Virus record (IMG/VR): IMGVR_UViG_3300038825_001248
Span: 1 to 59,949 of that record
DNA: 59,949 nucleotides
Source: a virus
Strand: one strand, 5' to 3'
Part shown: one piece after another, positions 1 to 9,800 of the stretch
Numbering within the stretch: position 1 is the stretch's first letter
Layout of the letters: each line of letters starts with the position of its first letter
Made by a program: the position numbers and the translations under genes
The notes under the pieces: model-generated
Told to the model about the DNA's origin: nothing
What the model saw: the letters and a program-made list of their open reading frames with translations, nothing else
The model's database searches: none

Positions 1-101
1 TATATGGATATGCTAAGAAGTGTAACAGGTTTAAACGAAGCTAGAGATGGAACTAAACCTGATCCTTACGCACTAGTTGGTGTACAAAAATTAGCAGCTC
101 T
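1..101. repeat. Left copy of the terminal overlap (circular genome)
   Basis: These 101 bases equal 59849-59949 except for position 99 (T here, C at 59947). The overlap lies inside the portal coding sequence and keeps its frame, so it is an assembly overlap of a circular or circularly permuted molecule, not a functional long terminal repeat. The implied unit length is 59,848 bp. Confidence 0.93.
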
Positions 102-891
102 TAATTCAAATACAGCTACCAGACATATTCTTCAGGGAAGCCTATATATAACACAAACATTGGCAGAAGCTTTATCTATTAGAATTGCAGATATTTTAGA
201 GTACGCAGATTTTAAAGAAGAATTTAAAATGCAAATTGGAAAATACAATGTAGGGATTCTTGAAGAAATAAATGATTTGTATATGTATGACTTTGGGATC
301 TTTATAGAGGTGGCTCCAGATGAAGAAGAAAAAGCGCAGCTTGAACAAAACATACAAATGGCTTTATCTAAAAATGATATTAATTTAGAAGATGCAATAG
401 ACATAAGAGAGTTAAAAAATATTAAGCTAGCCAATCAATTGTTAAAAGTTAAAAGACAAAAGAAGCAAGAAAAAGATCAGCAGTTTGCAATGACGCAAAA
501 ACAAATGGACGCTCAAACAAAAATGCAAGTGCAACAAATGCAATCAGAGCAAGAGATGAGAAAAATACAAATGGAGGCTCAAGTTCAAATGCAAGCAAAA
601 CAAGCTGAAGTAGCTTTTGATATTGAAAGGCTTAAAAATGAAGCAATGTTAAAAAGAGAATTGATGCAGGTGGAGTTTGATTTTAATATGCAACTCAAAG
701 GACGAGAAGAGCAGGCTATTGACAAAAGAGAAAAAGAAAGAGAAAAAGCTAAGAACAAAAGAATTAGCCAAGCTAATACTGAGCAATCTCAATTAATACA
801 ACAAAGAAAAAATAACTTACCTCCAATTAGTTTTGAGTCAAATGAAGACACCCTAGATGGTTTTGACTTGGCTGAATTTGAACCAAGATAA
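1..891 (+). CDS. Portal protein, C-terminal part (continues the gene at 58304)
   Basis: The frame is open from base 1 and is the continuation of the ORF that runs off the right end at 59949. Joined across the circle the protein is about 811 residues. This part carries the end of the portal core (MLRSVTGLNEARDG, then KLAALNSNTATRHIL) and, from about window base 420, a very Gln/Met/Lys/Glu-rich predicted coiled coil (runs such as QMQSEQEMRKIQMEAQ). Coiled-coil tails of this kind are common in portals of short-tailed phages. It would form the dodecameric ring at the capsid vertex through which DNA is packaged. The stop overlaps the next start (TAATG). The portal call rests on position after TerL, size and composition. 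Confidence 0.85.
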   Translation, partial: YMDMLRSVTGLNEARDGTKPDPYALVGVQKLAALNSNTATRHILQGSLYITQTLAEALSIRIADILEYADFKEEFKMQIGKYNVGILEEINDLYMYDFGIFIEVAPDEEEKAQLEQNIQMALSKNDINLEDAIDIRELKNIKLANQLLKVKRQKKQEKDQQFAMTQKQMDAQTKMQVQQMQSEQEMRKIQMEAQVQMQAKQAEVAFDIERLKNEAMLKRELMQVEFDFNMQLKGREEQAIDKREKEREKAKNKRISQANTEQSQLIQQRKNNLPPISFESNEDTLDGFDLAEFEPR

Positions 892-1436
892 TGTTTGAAA
901 ATTTTAATATTGAAAAATACAAACAGATTTCTTTACCTAAAGATAATTCTTTAAGAACACTAGGTGAAATAAAAAAACTAAAATTGATGCCATTAAACAC
1001 AACTCTACCACATAAATATGATGATATAAAAAATGTGTTTCAAAATATTTTTTCATATCGTATAGAATCTTATCCATATAGGGTAGTAGAAAAGTTGATA
1101 AATGAATCCGAGCCTATAATTAAGAAAATTAAAAATTATCATAAACGACCAAGACCTAATGTAAATGCAAAAAAATTTAATATTGATTTAGATTATGTAA
1201 AAATGAAAAGCGCTCAAACCCCTGCATTTCCATCAGGCCATTCAGCACAATCAAAATTGGTGTCACTTGCGTTAACAGACATCTACCCTCATTTAAAAAA
1301 ACATTTTGATAAAGCAGCTGAAAATATATCTAATAGCAGAATAGTTGCAAGAGTGCACTATGAATCAGATAAAACAGCGGGAGAAAAATTAGGAATAGAT
1401 CTTTATAACCATATAAAGCATCTTAAATATATTTAG
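891..1436 (+). CDS. PAP2-family (class A acid phosphatase-like) phosphatase
   Basis: This 181-residue protein has all three PAP2 signature blocks. They are K79-x6-R86-P87, P114-S115-G116-H117 and S149-R150-x5-H156-x3-D160, where H117 and H156 are the general acid and the nucleophile known for the family. No membrane segment is evident, so it resembles soluble acid phosphatases or haloperoxidase-like enzymes more than membrane lipid phosphatases. It starts inside the portal stop (TAATG) and precedes the scaffold, so it is co-transcribed with head genes. The substrate is unknown; a phosphomonoester, nucleotide or lipid phosphate are all possible. Whether it sits in the virion cannot be told from sequence. 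The intact catalytic set makes a real enzyme likely. Confidence 0.82.
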   Translation: MFENFNIEKYKQISLPKDNSLRTLGEIKKLKLMPLNTTLPHKYDDIKNVFQNIFSYRIESYPYRVVEKLINESEPIIKKIKNYHKRPRPNVNAKKFNIDLDYVKMKSAQTPAFPSGHSAQSKLVSLALTDIYPHLKKHFDKAAENISNSRIVARVHYESDKTAGEKLGIDLYNHIKHLKYI

Positions 1437-1446
1437 AATTATTGTT

Positions 1447-1454
1447 TAACTTTG
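1447..1454 (+). promoter_or_regulatory. Bacteroidota-type -7 box TAACTTTG before the scaffold gene
   Basis: TAACTTTG fits the Bacteroidota -7 consensus TAnnTTTG and lies 16 bases before the scaffold ATG at 1471, in the only gap of this operon stretch. No clear -33 TTTG was found at the usual spacing. It could give extra transcription of scaffold and capsid. Confidence 0.5.
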
Positions 1455-1470
1455 TAAAAAATTAAATCAA

Positions 1471-2631
1471 ATGGAAATTAAAGTAAGAGATTTAGGCGAA
1501 CTAGAGTCTAAATCAACACAAGAAATCGAAAAAGAACTACTTGACAAGCACGAAGCTCAACAAGAATCATTGGATAATACAGAACCAAATGATGGCGTGG
1601 AGCGCGTTAATCTTCAAGAAGCTCCGGCAAAAGAAGAAAAAGTAGTTGAAGAAAAAATTGAAGAACCTGTAATAGAAACTCCAGAGGTTTCTGTACCAGA
1701 AATGTCAGAGAGTGATGTTCTTTCATATATTACAAATAAATACGGTGAAGAAGTGTCTTCACTGGATGACTTCATTGTAAAGCGAAATACATCTGAAGAA
1801 TTACCAGAAGATGTAAAAGCTTACTTTGAGTACAAAAAAGAAACAGGTAGGAGTATTGGTGATTTTGTAAAATTACAACAAGATTACGATTCTATGAATC
1901 CTGATTCTTTAATTGCTAGTTATTATTCTGCAACCGAAGAAGGTTTAGATTCTGAAGATATTCAATATCTAATGGATGATAAATTTGGTTACGACGAAGA
2001 CTTAGATGATGAAAAAGAAAAAAAGAAAAAACAATTAGCAAAAAAAAGAGAGCTATCTAAAGCTAAGAAATACTTTAAAGAGCAAAAAGAAAAATACAAA
2101 CTACCTCTTGAGTCAAGAGAAGTTGTTTCTGAAAGCAATAAAAAGGAAGTCGAAGCTTATAGGAAGTACATAGAAGAAAACGCTGTTTATGAAAAAGAAG
2201 CAGCAAAGAAGCTACAGTGGTTTAAAGAGGAAACTAATAAAGTCTTTAATAAAGATTTCAAAGGTTTTGAGTTTGTTATTAACGATAAGAAAATTTCTTA
2301 TTTGCCTGGATCTGTAGAGGATGTTAAACTGAGTCAATCGTCTATTGAGAATTTTATTCAAAGATATGTTGACGATAGAGGCTTGGTAAAAAACACCGAT
2401 CAGTATCATAGGGCTTTATCTATGGCAATGAATCCAGATAAGTACGCTAAGTTCTTTTACGAGCAAGGCAAGGCGGATGCAGTAGACAATATATCCAAAA
2501 AAACTAAAAATATAAATATGGATGTAAGGTCAACTCCACAAGTCACATCAAAATCTGGCTTCAAAGTAAGATCATTAAATCAAGACTCAGGTCGAGGTTT
2601 GAAGATCAGGAGTATAAAAAAAAGTAATTAA
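1471..2631 (+). CDS. Probable capsid scaffold protein
   Basis: This 386-residue, strongly charged protein has no transmembrane segment. It is acidic and Glu/Val/Pro-rich in residues 1-100, Lys/Glu-rich and predicted helical in the middle (EKEKKKKQLAKKRELSKAKK), and basic at the C-terminus (GRGLKIRSIKKSN). Acidic helical proteins with a basic C-terminal tail, encoded immediately before the major capsid gene, are typically scaffolds that bind the capsid protein and leave the maturing procapsid. The gene has its own -7 box upstream and a 23-base gap to the capsid gene. The call comes from position and composition, since scaffold sequences are poorly conserved. Confidence 0.7.
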   Translation: MEIKVRDLGELESKSTQEIEKELLDKHEAQQESLDNTEPNDGVERVNLQEAPAKEEKVVEEKIEEPVIETPEVSVPEMSESDVLSYITNKYGEEVSSLDDFIVKRNTSEELPEDVKAYFEYKKETGRSIGDFVKLQQDYDSMNPDSLIASYYSATEEGLDSEDIQYLMDDKFGYDEDLDDEKEKKKKQLAKKRELSKAKKYFKEQKEKYKLPLESREVVSESNKKEVEAYRKYIEENAVYEKEAAKKLQWFKEETNKVFNKDFKGFEFVINDKKISYLPGSVEDVKLSQSSIENFIQRYVDDRGLVKNTDQYHRALSMAMNPDKYAKFFYEQGKADAVDNISKKTKNINMDVRSTPQVTSKSGFKVRSLNQDSGRGLKIRSIKKSN

Positions 2632-2654
2632 TAACAATTTAAAAATTAAAAATT

Positions 2655-4085
2655 ATGGCTGGTTCAGTTAAAGCTACTCCTACTTTTGCATTACAACCTA
2701 GTGCAGAAAGAGTAGCCGTACAATCAAACTACATAACTAACTTTAACTTCTTAAATCAGTATCTACCGGATACTTATGAAAAGGAGTTTGAAAGATACGG
2801 GAATAGAACAGTGGCATCATTCTTAAGAATGGTAGGCGCTGAAATGCCTTCTAACTCTGACCTTATCAAATGGGCAGAGCAAGGAAGATTACACACTAAA
2901 TACAGTAACGTAACTTCAGGTGCAGCAGCAGCTCAAGACGTAGCTACATTAACAGTCAATGACGTACTTGTACCAGGTACAGGTGGTATTGCTATTAGAG
3001 TAGGTCAAACGTTTATGTTGTCTGACAGCTCAATTGGTTCTACTAACAGTAACAAAGGTATCGTTACTGCAGTAAACTATGGAGCAGGTACTATTGATGT
3101 TGCATATTACGAAGCAGGTGGTCAGACAATGGCTGCAGGTGTACAGTGTTCATTATTTATTTATGGTTCTGAATTCCAAAAAGGATCAGTTGCTATGGCA
3201 AATTCATTAGAAGCTGACGACGTTATCTTCCAGAATAGCCCAATCATTATCAAAGATCTTTACGAAGTATCTGGTTCTGATATGGCTCAAATTGGATGGA
3301 TCGAAGTTACTACTGAAAACGGAGCAACAGGATACTTATGGTATTTAAAATCAGAGCATGAAACAAGATTAAGATTCGAGGATTACCTAGAAACAGCTAT
3401 GGTGGAAGCAGTTCCAGCAGAAGCAGGTTCTGGTGTGGCAGCTATCGCAGCTGGTGTAGCATCAGGTACAGGTAACAAAGGATCTGAAGGATTGTTCTAT
3501 GTGTTAGGTCAAAGAGGAAATGTTTGGGGCGGTGGAATTCCAGCGGCTTTAGCAGACTTTGACGCTATTATTCAGAGATTAGATAAGCAAGGTGCTATCG
3601 AGGAAAATGTATTATTCTTAAATAGAGAATTTTCTTTTGACATGGATGACATGCTAGCTGCACAAAATTCATATGGTGCAGGTGGTAGCTCTTACGGTTT
3701 ATTTGATAATGACGAAGAGATGGCATTAAATTTAGGATTCTCTGGATTCAGAAGAGGTTATGATTTCTACAAAACAGATTGGAAATACCTTAACGATCCT
3801 ACTATGAGAGGTGATATTGTTGGAGGAAAAATCAATGGTGTACTTGTACCTGCTGGTTCTACTTCAGTATATGATCAAATCTTAGGTAAGAACGCTAAGA
3901 GACCATTCTTACACGTAAGATATAGAGCTTCTGAAACTGAAGATAGAAGATACAAAACATGGATTACTGGTTCTGCTGGTGGCGCTGCTACTTCAGGTAC
4001 TGATGTAATGCAAGTTAACTTCTTATCAGAAAGAGCGCTTTGTACTTTAGGTGCAAACAACTTCTTCTTATTCCAAGATGCATAA
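2655..4085 (+). CDS. Major capsid protein
   Basis: This 476-residue protein lies between the scaffold and a strong terminator. The N-terminal part (residues 1-85, including SFLRMVGAEMPSNSDLIKWA) is followed by a Gly/Thr-rich beta insertion (about 90-185). The C-terminal half contains GNVWGGGIPAALADFDAI and ends FLSERALCTLGANNFFLFQD. Its codon choice is more regular than that of its neighbours, as expected of a very highly expressed gene. HK97-fold capsid proteins of short-tailed Bacteroidota phages are of this size and occupy this place. It would form the icosahedral shell. The role is well supported by context; the fold is inferred. Confidence 0.85.
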   Translation: MAGSVKATPTFALQPSAERVAVQSNYITNFNFLNQYLPDTYEKEFERYGNRTVASFLRMVGAEMPSNSDLIKWAEQGRLHTKYSNVTSGAAAAQDVATLTVNDVLVPGTGGIAIRVGQTFMLSDSSIGSTNSNKGIVTAVNYGAGTIDVAYYEAGGQTMAAGVQCSLFIYGSEFQKGSVAMANSLEADDVIFQNSPIIIKDLYEVSGSDMAQIGWIEVTTENGATGYLWYLKSEHETRLRFEDYLETAMVEAVPAEAGSGVAAIAAGVASGTGNKGSEGLFYVLGQRGNVWGGGIPAALADFDAIIQRLDKQGAIEENVLFLNREFSFDMDDMLAAQNSYGAGGSSYGLFDNDEEMALNLGFSGFRRGYDFYKTDWKYLNDPTMRGDIVGGKINGVLVPAGSTSVYDQILGKNAKRPFLHVRYRASETEDRRYKTWITGSAGGAATSGTDVMQVNFLSERALCTLGANNFFLFQDA

Positions 4086-4099
4086 TAAGTAGTTTTATA

Positions 4100-4136
4100 A
4101 TATCAAGGGGTGCAAGTCACCCCTTAGATATTTTTT
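4100..4136 (+). terminator. Intrinsic terminator after the capsid gene
   Basis: A stem pairs ATATC plus AAGGGGTG (4100-4112) with CACCCCTT and GATAT (4118-4131), with one bulged A and a CAAGT loop, followed directly by a run of six T. This is the clearest intrinsic terminator in the window. It should end the portal-to-capsid transcript, so the next genes depend on read-through or on the -7 box at 4953. Confidence 0.88.
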
Positions 4137-4157
4137 ATAAATTTTAAATTAAATCAA

Positions 4158-4910
4158 ATGAAAAAAAATAAAAAAGTATACGAAGATAAAGTATACAGAC
4201 TCACCAGAGATGCAGCACCTCTTTCATATATGCTGTCATCAAAACACACAAAAAGAAAAGCCTTACTATATTTCGACGAAGAAACAGGAATCAATAGAGC
4301 TTTACGTTATGCTAGAAATCAAAAATCAATCTTTGAAGATGAGCAGGATGGTAATGCGATATTAGAGCCTATTATATTTGAAGAAGGAATGCTAAGAGTT
4401 CCAAGGCAAAATCAAATCTTACAAAAATTTTTAAACCTACACCCGGGTAACGGCAATGTTTTTTATGAAGTAAACAACGAACAAGACGCTGCTCAAGACA
4501 TGGAAGCAATGAACTTTGAATTAGAGGCACAAATAGCTGCACGCGATTTAAGCCTTTCTAAGCTTGAAAGTATTTCAAGAGTAGTATTAGGTGTTCGTGC
4601 AGATAAAATGACCACAGCAGAGCTTAAAAGAGATATTATGGTGTTTGCCAGAAGAGATCCGCAAGAGTTTTTGGATTTAATTAATGATCCTATGGTTGAG
4701 CTACAAGACGAAGTAGTTAAAATGTTTAGTGCAACTTTACTACAAATGAGAAACAAAAATAGAGATGTGTATTTTAATTTGAAGAAAAACAAAACTAAAA
4801 TGCTTACGGTTCCTCACGGCGAAGAAGCGTCATTTATAGTTGCTTCTTACTTTCAGACTGATGAAGGTGTAGAGTCTTACAAGTTGTTAAAGAAAATGCT
4901 AGAAAAATAA
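4158..4910 (+). CDS. Conserved-looking virion protein of unknown role, next to capsid gene
   Basis: This 250-residue protein is not recognised. It has a basic N-terminus, a central segment with RVPRQNQILQKFLNLHPGNG (about residues 94-113), an acidic mid-part (NNEQDAAQDMEAMNFELEAQ), then helical C-terminal sequence rich in Lys and Met. The leader AAATTAAATCAAATG is shared with the scaffold gene start. Its place between the capsid and connector genes suggests a head-completion, decoration or capsid-stabilising protein. No motif proves this. Confidence 0.55.
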   Translation: MKKNKKVYEDKVYRLTRDAAPLSYMLSSKHTKRKALLYFDEETGINRALRYARNQKSIFEDEQDGNAILEPIIFEEGMLRVPRQNQILQKFLNLHPGNGNVFYEVNNEQDAAQDMEAMNFELEAQIAARDLSLSKLESISRVVLGVRADKMTTAELKRDIMVFARRDPQEFLDLINDPMVELQDEVVKMFSATLLQMRNKNRDVYFNLKKNKTKMLTVPHGEEASFIVASYFQTDEGVESYKLLKKMLEK

Positions 4911-4952
4911 AGGGGTATATCCTCGAATAAATCAAAACGTATTTTTTTTATG

Positions 4953-4960
4953 TATCTTTG
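4953..4960 (+). promoter_or_regulatory. -7 box TATCTTTG before the connector genes
   Basis: TATCTTTG matches TAnnTTTG exactly and ends 17 bases before the ATG at 4978. It follows the capsid terminator and the end of the 4158 gene, so it is well placed to start transcription of the connector and tail operon. Confidence 0.62.
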
Positions 4961-4977
4961 TATAAACACTAGATACG

Positions 4978-5925
4978 ATGATAAACGAAGTACGAAATGC
5001 AGTAATGGCTGTAATAAATAAAAATAACTACGGGTATATTTCCCCTAGTGATTTTAATTTATTTGCAGAACAAGCGCAACTTGATATATTCGAGGATTAT
5101 TTCTATTTATACAACAATCAGCTTAATGCTGAAGTAATGCGTAAATCCGGTACAGGATACGCAAACATTACTAAAGGTATTGTAGAGGTTATAGATAGTT
5201 TTTCTGTTAACACATTTCTTACACAAGTAAATGCTAATACATACAGCCTTCCTTCAGATTATTATTTAGTAGATAAGATATTTTATTATTCAAACTTATT
5301 AGATTCTGGAACAGCTACATCCACCCTAGGATCATTGTTGATAGATGGAAGTCAAAACTTTTTAACAACAGTAACACCAGGTAGCCTGGTGGTAAACTCA
5401 ACCATATCACTACAGGCCTTTGTAGTTTCAGTAGATAGTGACATTCAAATAACTCTTAGTAGTCCTATAATGGCCGCAGGTCAAAACTACTCTATTTACT
5501 CTAATACTCATATTAAGGAAGTAGAAAGGATTACACAAAACAAAGTATTTTACCTAACCAATTCTAACATTGCTGCTCCAACTACAATGTTCCCAGCATA
5601 TGTATTAGATAGCGCAACTGGAACGGCATTAGGAAATACAGTTACCGTTTATCCTACGACTATCACTGGAGCAGCTGACATACATGCTCAGTATGTAAGA
5701 TACCCGCTTGCACCTAAATGGACATTCACTTCGTTGTCTGGAGGCGAGCCAGTATTTAACGCATCAGCTAGTGATTATCAAGATTTTGAATTACCAGAAT
5801 CAGACATGAATGGTTTAGTTAATAAAATTTTACAATACGCAGGTGTGTCTGTAAGAGAAGCAGATGTTACTAAGTTTGGTCAATCGTTGGAAGCAGAAGA
5901 TAGATTAACAGAAACTACACAATAA
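4978..5925 (+). CDS. Putative head-tail connector/ring protein
   Basis: This 315-residue protein begins with a helical segment (MINEVRNAVMAVINKNNYGY) that continues with FNLFAEQAQLDIFEDYF. A central beta-rich part of about 180 residues (Ser/Thr/Val-rich) and a helical C-terminus (DMNGLVNKILQYAGVSVREA) follow. A helical start with a beta insertion is typical of adaptor or ring proteins beneath the portal. It begins a block 4978-12603 of closely spaced or overlapping genes. It may be a connector; the exact class is uncertain. Confidence 0.55.
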   Translation: MINEVRNAVMAVINKNNYGYISPSDFNLFAEQAQLDIFEDYFYLYNNQLNAEVMRKSGTGYANITKGIVEVIDSFSVNTFLTQVNANTYSLPSDYYLVDKIFYYSNLLDSGTATSTLGSLLIDGSQNFLTTVTPGSLVVNSTISLQAFVVSVDSDIQITLSSPIMAAGQNYSIYSNTHIKEVERITQNKVFYLTNSNIAAPTTMFPAYVLDSATGTALGNTVTVYPTTITGAADIHAQYVRYPLAPKWTFTSLSGGEPVFNASASDYQDFELPESDMNGLVNKILQYAGVSVREADVTKFGQSLEAEDRLTETTQ

Positions 5926-5929
5926 GATT

Positions 5930-6850
5930 ATGGCATATTTAACAGGTTATCAATATTACGAAAATTCAGGCAACATTCCAGAAGATGCAAATTGGGGTAG
6001 CTATCAGTATGTTTCATTAGAAGATATAGTAAATAACTTTATGCTTATCTACAATGACAACTTACAGTTAATTAACAACGTTAATAGATACCAGGTTTTA
6101 TTCTTTGCTAAAAGAGCTATACAAGAATTAAATTACGATGCATTCAAAGAAATTAAAGTTTTAGAACTGGATGTGTGTGACAGGTTGAGGTATGTGTTAC
6201 CTACAGACTATGTTAACTATGTTAGAATTTCTATGTATAAAGACGGTATGTTATTACCCCTTAGCGAAAACATACAAGTTAATTCAGCTAAAAGTTATTT
6301 GCAAGCTCATGATTGCAGAATACTGTTTGATATTAATGGAAACATTTTAGAAGCAGAATATTCGGCTTTAGACAGGCAAAGAATTGCAGGTACCAAAAAA
6401 TCTATTTATCTTGGTGAAGGCCAGTATAATGGTAGAATGGGGTATTGCGTAGATGGCTGCTGGTATTTTGATTATCAGATCGGCGCAAGATTTGGCTTGA
6501 ATACAGAAACAGCCAATATAAATCCAACATACAGAATTGATAAAAAAGCTGGTGTTATAAATTTTAGTTCAGGTATGGCAAATCAATTGTGTGTATTAGA
6601 ATATGTATCAGACGGAATGGAAAATGGAAATGATGCAGCAGTAAGTGTAAATAAATTATTTGAAGATTATGTTTACTCTTACATTAAGTATGCTATTTTA
6701 AACTCAAGATTAGGTGTGCAAGAGTTTATAGTAAATAGAGCAAGGAAAGATAAATCAGCACTTTTAAGAAATGCAAAAATTCGCCTAAGCGACATACATC
6801 CAGGTAGGCTTTTAATGAATCTTAGAAGTCAAGCAAAGTGGATTAAATGA
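5930..6850 (+). CDS. Putative connector/tail-adaptor protein
   Basis: This 306-residue protein follows the previous gene after four bases and overlaps the next by four (ATGA at 6847). It includes helical YQVLFFAKRAIQELNYDAFK followed by a beta segment VLELDVCDRLRYVLPTDYVN. The pairing of an 'AIQELNYDAFKEIK' helix with a 'LPTDYV' strand is what I would expect of adaptor proteins in short-tailed Bacteroidota phages. The likely role is in the ring between portal and nozzle. Family membership is remembered, not searched. Confidence 0.58.
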   Translation: MAYLTGYQYYENSGNIPEDANWGSYQYVSLEDIVNNFMLIYNDNLQLINNVNRYQVLFFAKRAIQELNYDAFKEIKVLELDVCDRLRYVLPTDYVNYVRISMYKDGMLLPLSENIQVNSAKSYLQAHDCRILFDINGNILEAEYSALDRQRIAGTKKSIYLGEGQYNGRMGYCVDGCWYFDYQIGARFGLNTETANINPTYRIDKKAGVINFSSGMANQLCVLEYVSDGMENGNDAAVSVNKLFEDYVYSYIKYAILNSRLGVQEFIVNRARKDKSALLRNAKIRLSDIHPGRLLMNLRSQAKWIK

Positions 6851-9800
6851 CGGTAATACAAACTAATTTTATTAAAGGCCGAATGAATAAGTCGGTTGAT
6901 GAAAGACTACTTCCCCCAGGTGAATACGTAGACGCTTTAAACGTGCGACTTGGTTCCACTGAAGACACAGAGATAGGATCTGTAGAAAACTCTAAGGGTA
7001 ATTCATTGATAGCAGAATTAACCTATGATGGTGTAACTCTAGATCCTGCAAGCACAAAATGCATTGGTGTGTTAGAAGATGGTGCAAACAACACCATATA
7101 CTGGTTTGTCCATGACTCTGACAACCCAATGTCTGCTACAAAGATAGTTGATATGATTGTGTCATATAATGTTATAAACAACAATTTAGTTTATCATGTT
7201 ATATCTACAAGTGTGTTGAATTTTAATCCTACATACTTAATCAATGGTGTAAATAAAATAGATGAGTTATTGTTTTTTACAGACAATATAAATCCACCTA
7301 GGTGTATAAACGTGACAAGGGCTTATCTTCCTCCAACAGCACTTGATGTAGACCAGATTACAGCCGCAGAGCTTAATGTAATTAAAGCACCACCAATGTC
7401 TGCGCCTACAATTAATTTGCTTCAATCAGGTCAAGAAGAAAACTTTTTAGAAAAAAATATTGTAAGCTTTGCTTATAGATATAGATATTTGGATGATGAA
7501 TATTCTGCCATATCTCAGTTTAGTGATATTGCCTTTGTGCCTAGTTTTTTTAGTTTGAATACCAGTGATTTATCTAACGCTGGAATGGAAAACGCTTTTA
7601 ATACAGCTGAAGTTACATTTAACACTGGTAGCAAATTAGTTAAAGAAATAGATTTACTTTTTAAATATGCTAATCAACCAGGGGTTTACGTAATTGAAAA
7701 GTTTAATAAGGGAATATTAGGGTGGTCTAACAATATAAATAGAACAGAAGTTTTTCGACACAACCAAATATATACTGCTCTTAGTGATAACCAACTAACC
7801 AGGTTATTTGACAACGTACCAAGAACAGCAAAGTCTCAAACCATCATGGCAAACAGGCTTATGTATGGAAACTATGTGGATGGGTACAATGTTAACAATC
7901 AATTAAATTACACCATTAATATTAATAGCGACGTTGTAAACCTTGAAGAATTTACAGCAACATTAAGTGATGGTGCTTACACAATAGACATTAGCAAAAC
8001 AATTTCAAATTCCGTAGCTACATTTGATTTTTCTGAAATAGATAGTTCTACGATATTAAAGCAGGATACTCAAATAGGATTTCAGTTTAATTTTCGATCT
8101 CAAGATTTTGATGCACCAGGCGGGGGCGCAGCTCCAGGCGCGCCTACTCAAGCTTTAACTACGATAGCTTTTTCATTGACTTTAAATCAAGACTACAATA
8201 GTATATATGATTTATTTAGTGGATCTTTTTTAATTCAACAAATAGGGCCGGGTGTATCAGGTCCTTTTATGACAAATAACCCTTGTAATGAAACTACATT
8301 TACCGACATTTTAAATTGTGCAATTAGTGATCAAAATACTACGTTTCAACATTCATATTCAGGAATTGACGGTAGGAATGAACCTATAAAAATTACTACA
8401 AACCCAGGGAGCTCTTCTGTAAGCTTTCAATTAGTAGCTGCTGAATTTGATGATTCAACATCAGGCGGTGCTTCAACAGATATGTACGGTTACTATAAAT
8501 TTACTGCCGCTCAAGCTGATTTTTCTTCTAATGGTAATAGAAAAAGTTTACACAGTAATAGAAACTATGATGTAGGTATTGTGTATATGGATGAATACTT
8601 AAGAAGCACTACTGCTTTAACATCTAGAAACAATACAACATACATTCCTCCTGCTAATTCTATTGCAGCCAACAGCCTGGAAGTAACAATACCCACAACA
8701 ATGTCGCCGCCTTTATGGGCAAGCAAATATAAATTTGTAGTTAAAAGAGCTGAAGATACTTATGAAACAATTTATTCTGTAATCTCATTTGATGACGATG
8801 CTACGAATTCTGTGTGGGTAAGACTTGAGGGTGATAATCAGGTAAAAGCAAAAGAAGGTGATTTTTTAATTGTAAAAGCAGATGTTAATGGGCCACTAAA
8901 CACAATAGTAAAAACTAAAATTTTAGCTTTAGAATCAAAAGCAAATAATTTTTTAACACCAGAAGCTTCAACTGCATCTAATCCTTTTATTGCAGAGCCC
9001 GCAGGATTATATATGAATTTAAGACCTCAAGGATTTACAATTACTGATAATGTAAATGGATTTTATGACAGCGGTCTAGAATCTGCTCAAAGCGCCAAAA
9101 GACCTCCTAATCCTGCTTTTCCAAATCGACCAGTTGCTAGAGCTTTAATACCTTTATATGTAGAAGATTATTCGTCTGGATCATTGCAGGTAGAAAATGT
9201 TGCGGTGCCTGAAGGATCTCTTGTTAATTTTTCTATTAGAATTAATAGAAATGCTTCTGACGGTGGTTTTGGAACAGGCTCATCCGCTCAACAAACCTAT
9301 GAATACAACAGAAGTGTAACCGCCTCTCAAAACTATGACAACATGTATGACTTTGTGTTTGGAGAAGGAATTGATTTTACAGAGGGTGTCCAGTCGGGAA
9401 CCGGAACACAACCTGGTAATCAGTTATTTTCTAATTTTTTTATGTGGTCAGATCCACCTCCTTTTAGCCCTGCTGAAACAGCTGACAACTATTATCAATT
9501 TGGTACGGTTGGCGGAATACCCCCTATAACAGGTTTAAATTCTCCAATAGTACAAGGCACTAAATTATCTTTAGGAATTAAAAGTGCAAAGGGTGGTGAT
9601 AGCGGTCAAAGAACTGTTATAACAGGAAGAATTACCATTAACATAGGAACAGCATCTCTTATATTAGAAACAGAACCTCTTAATGCTGACCTAGATATAT
9701 ACTATGAAAATGATGAGGTGTTTGATATAACTGGAGGATTTCATCAGTCAGGTAGCAAAACAGGAGATCAAAATCAAACTGCTGTACAACCAGCTATAGT

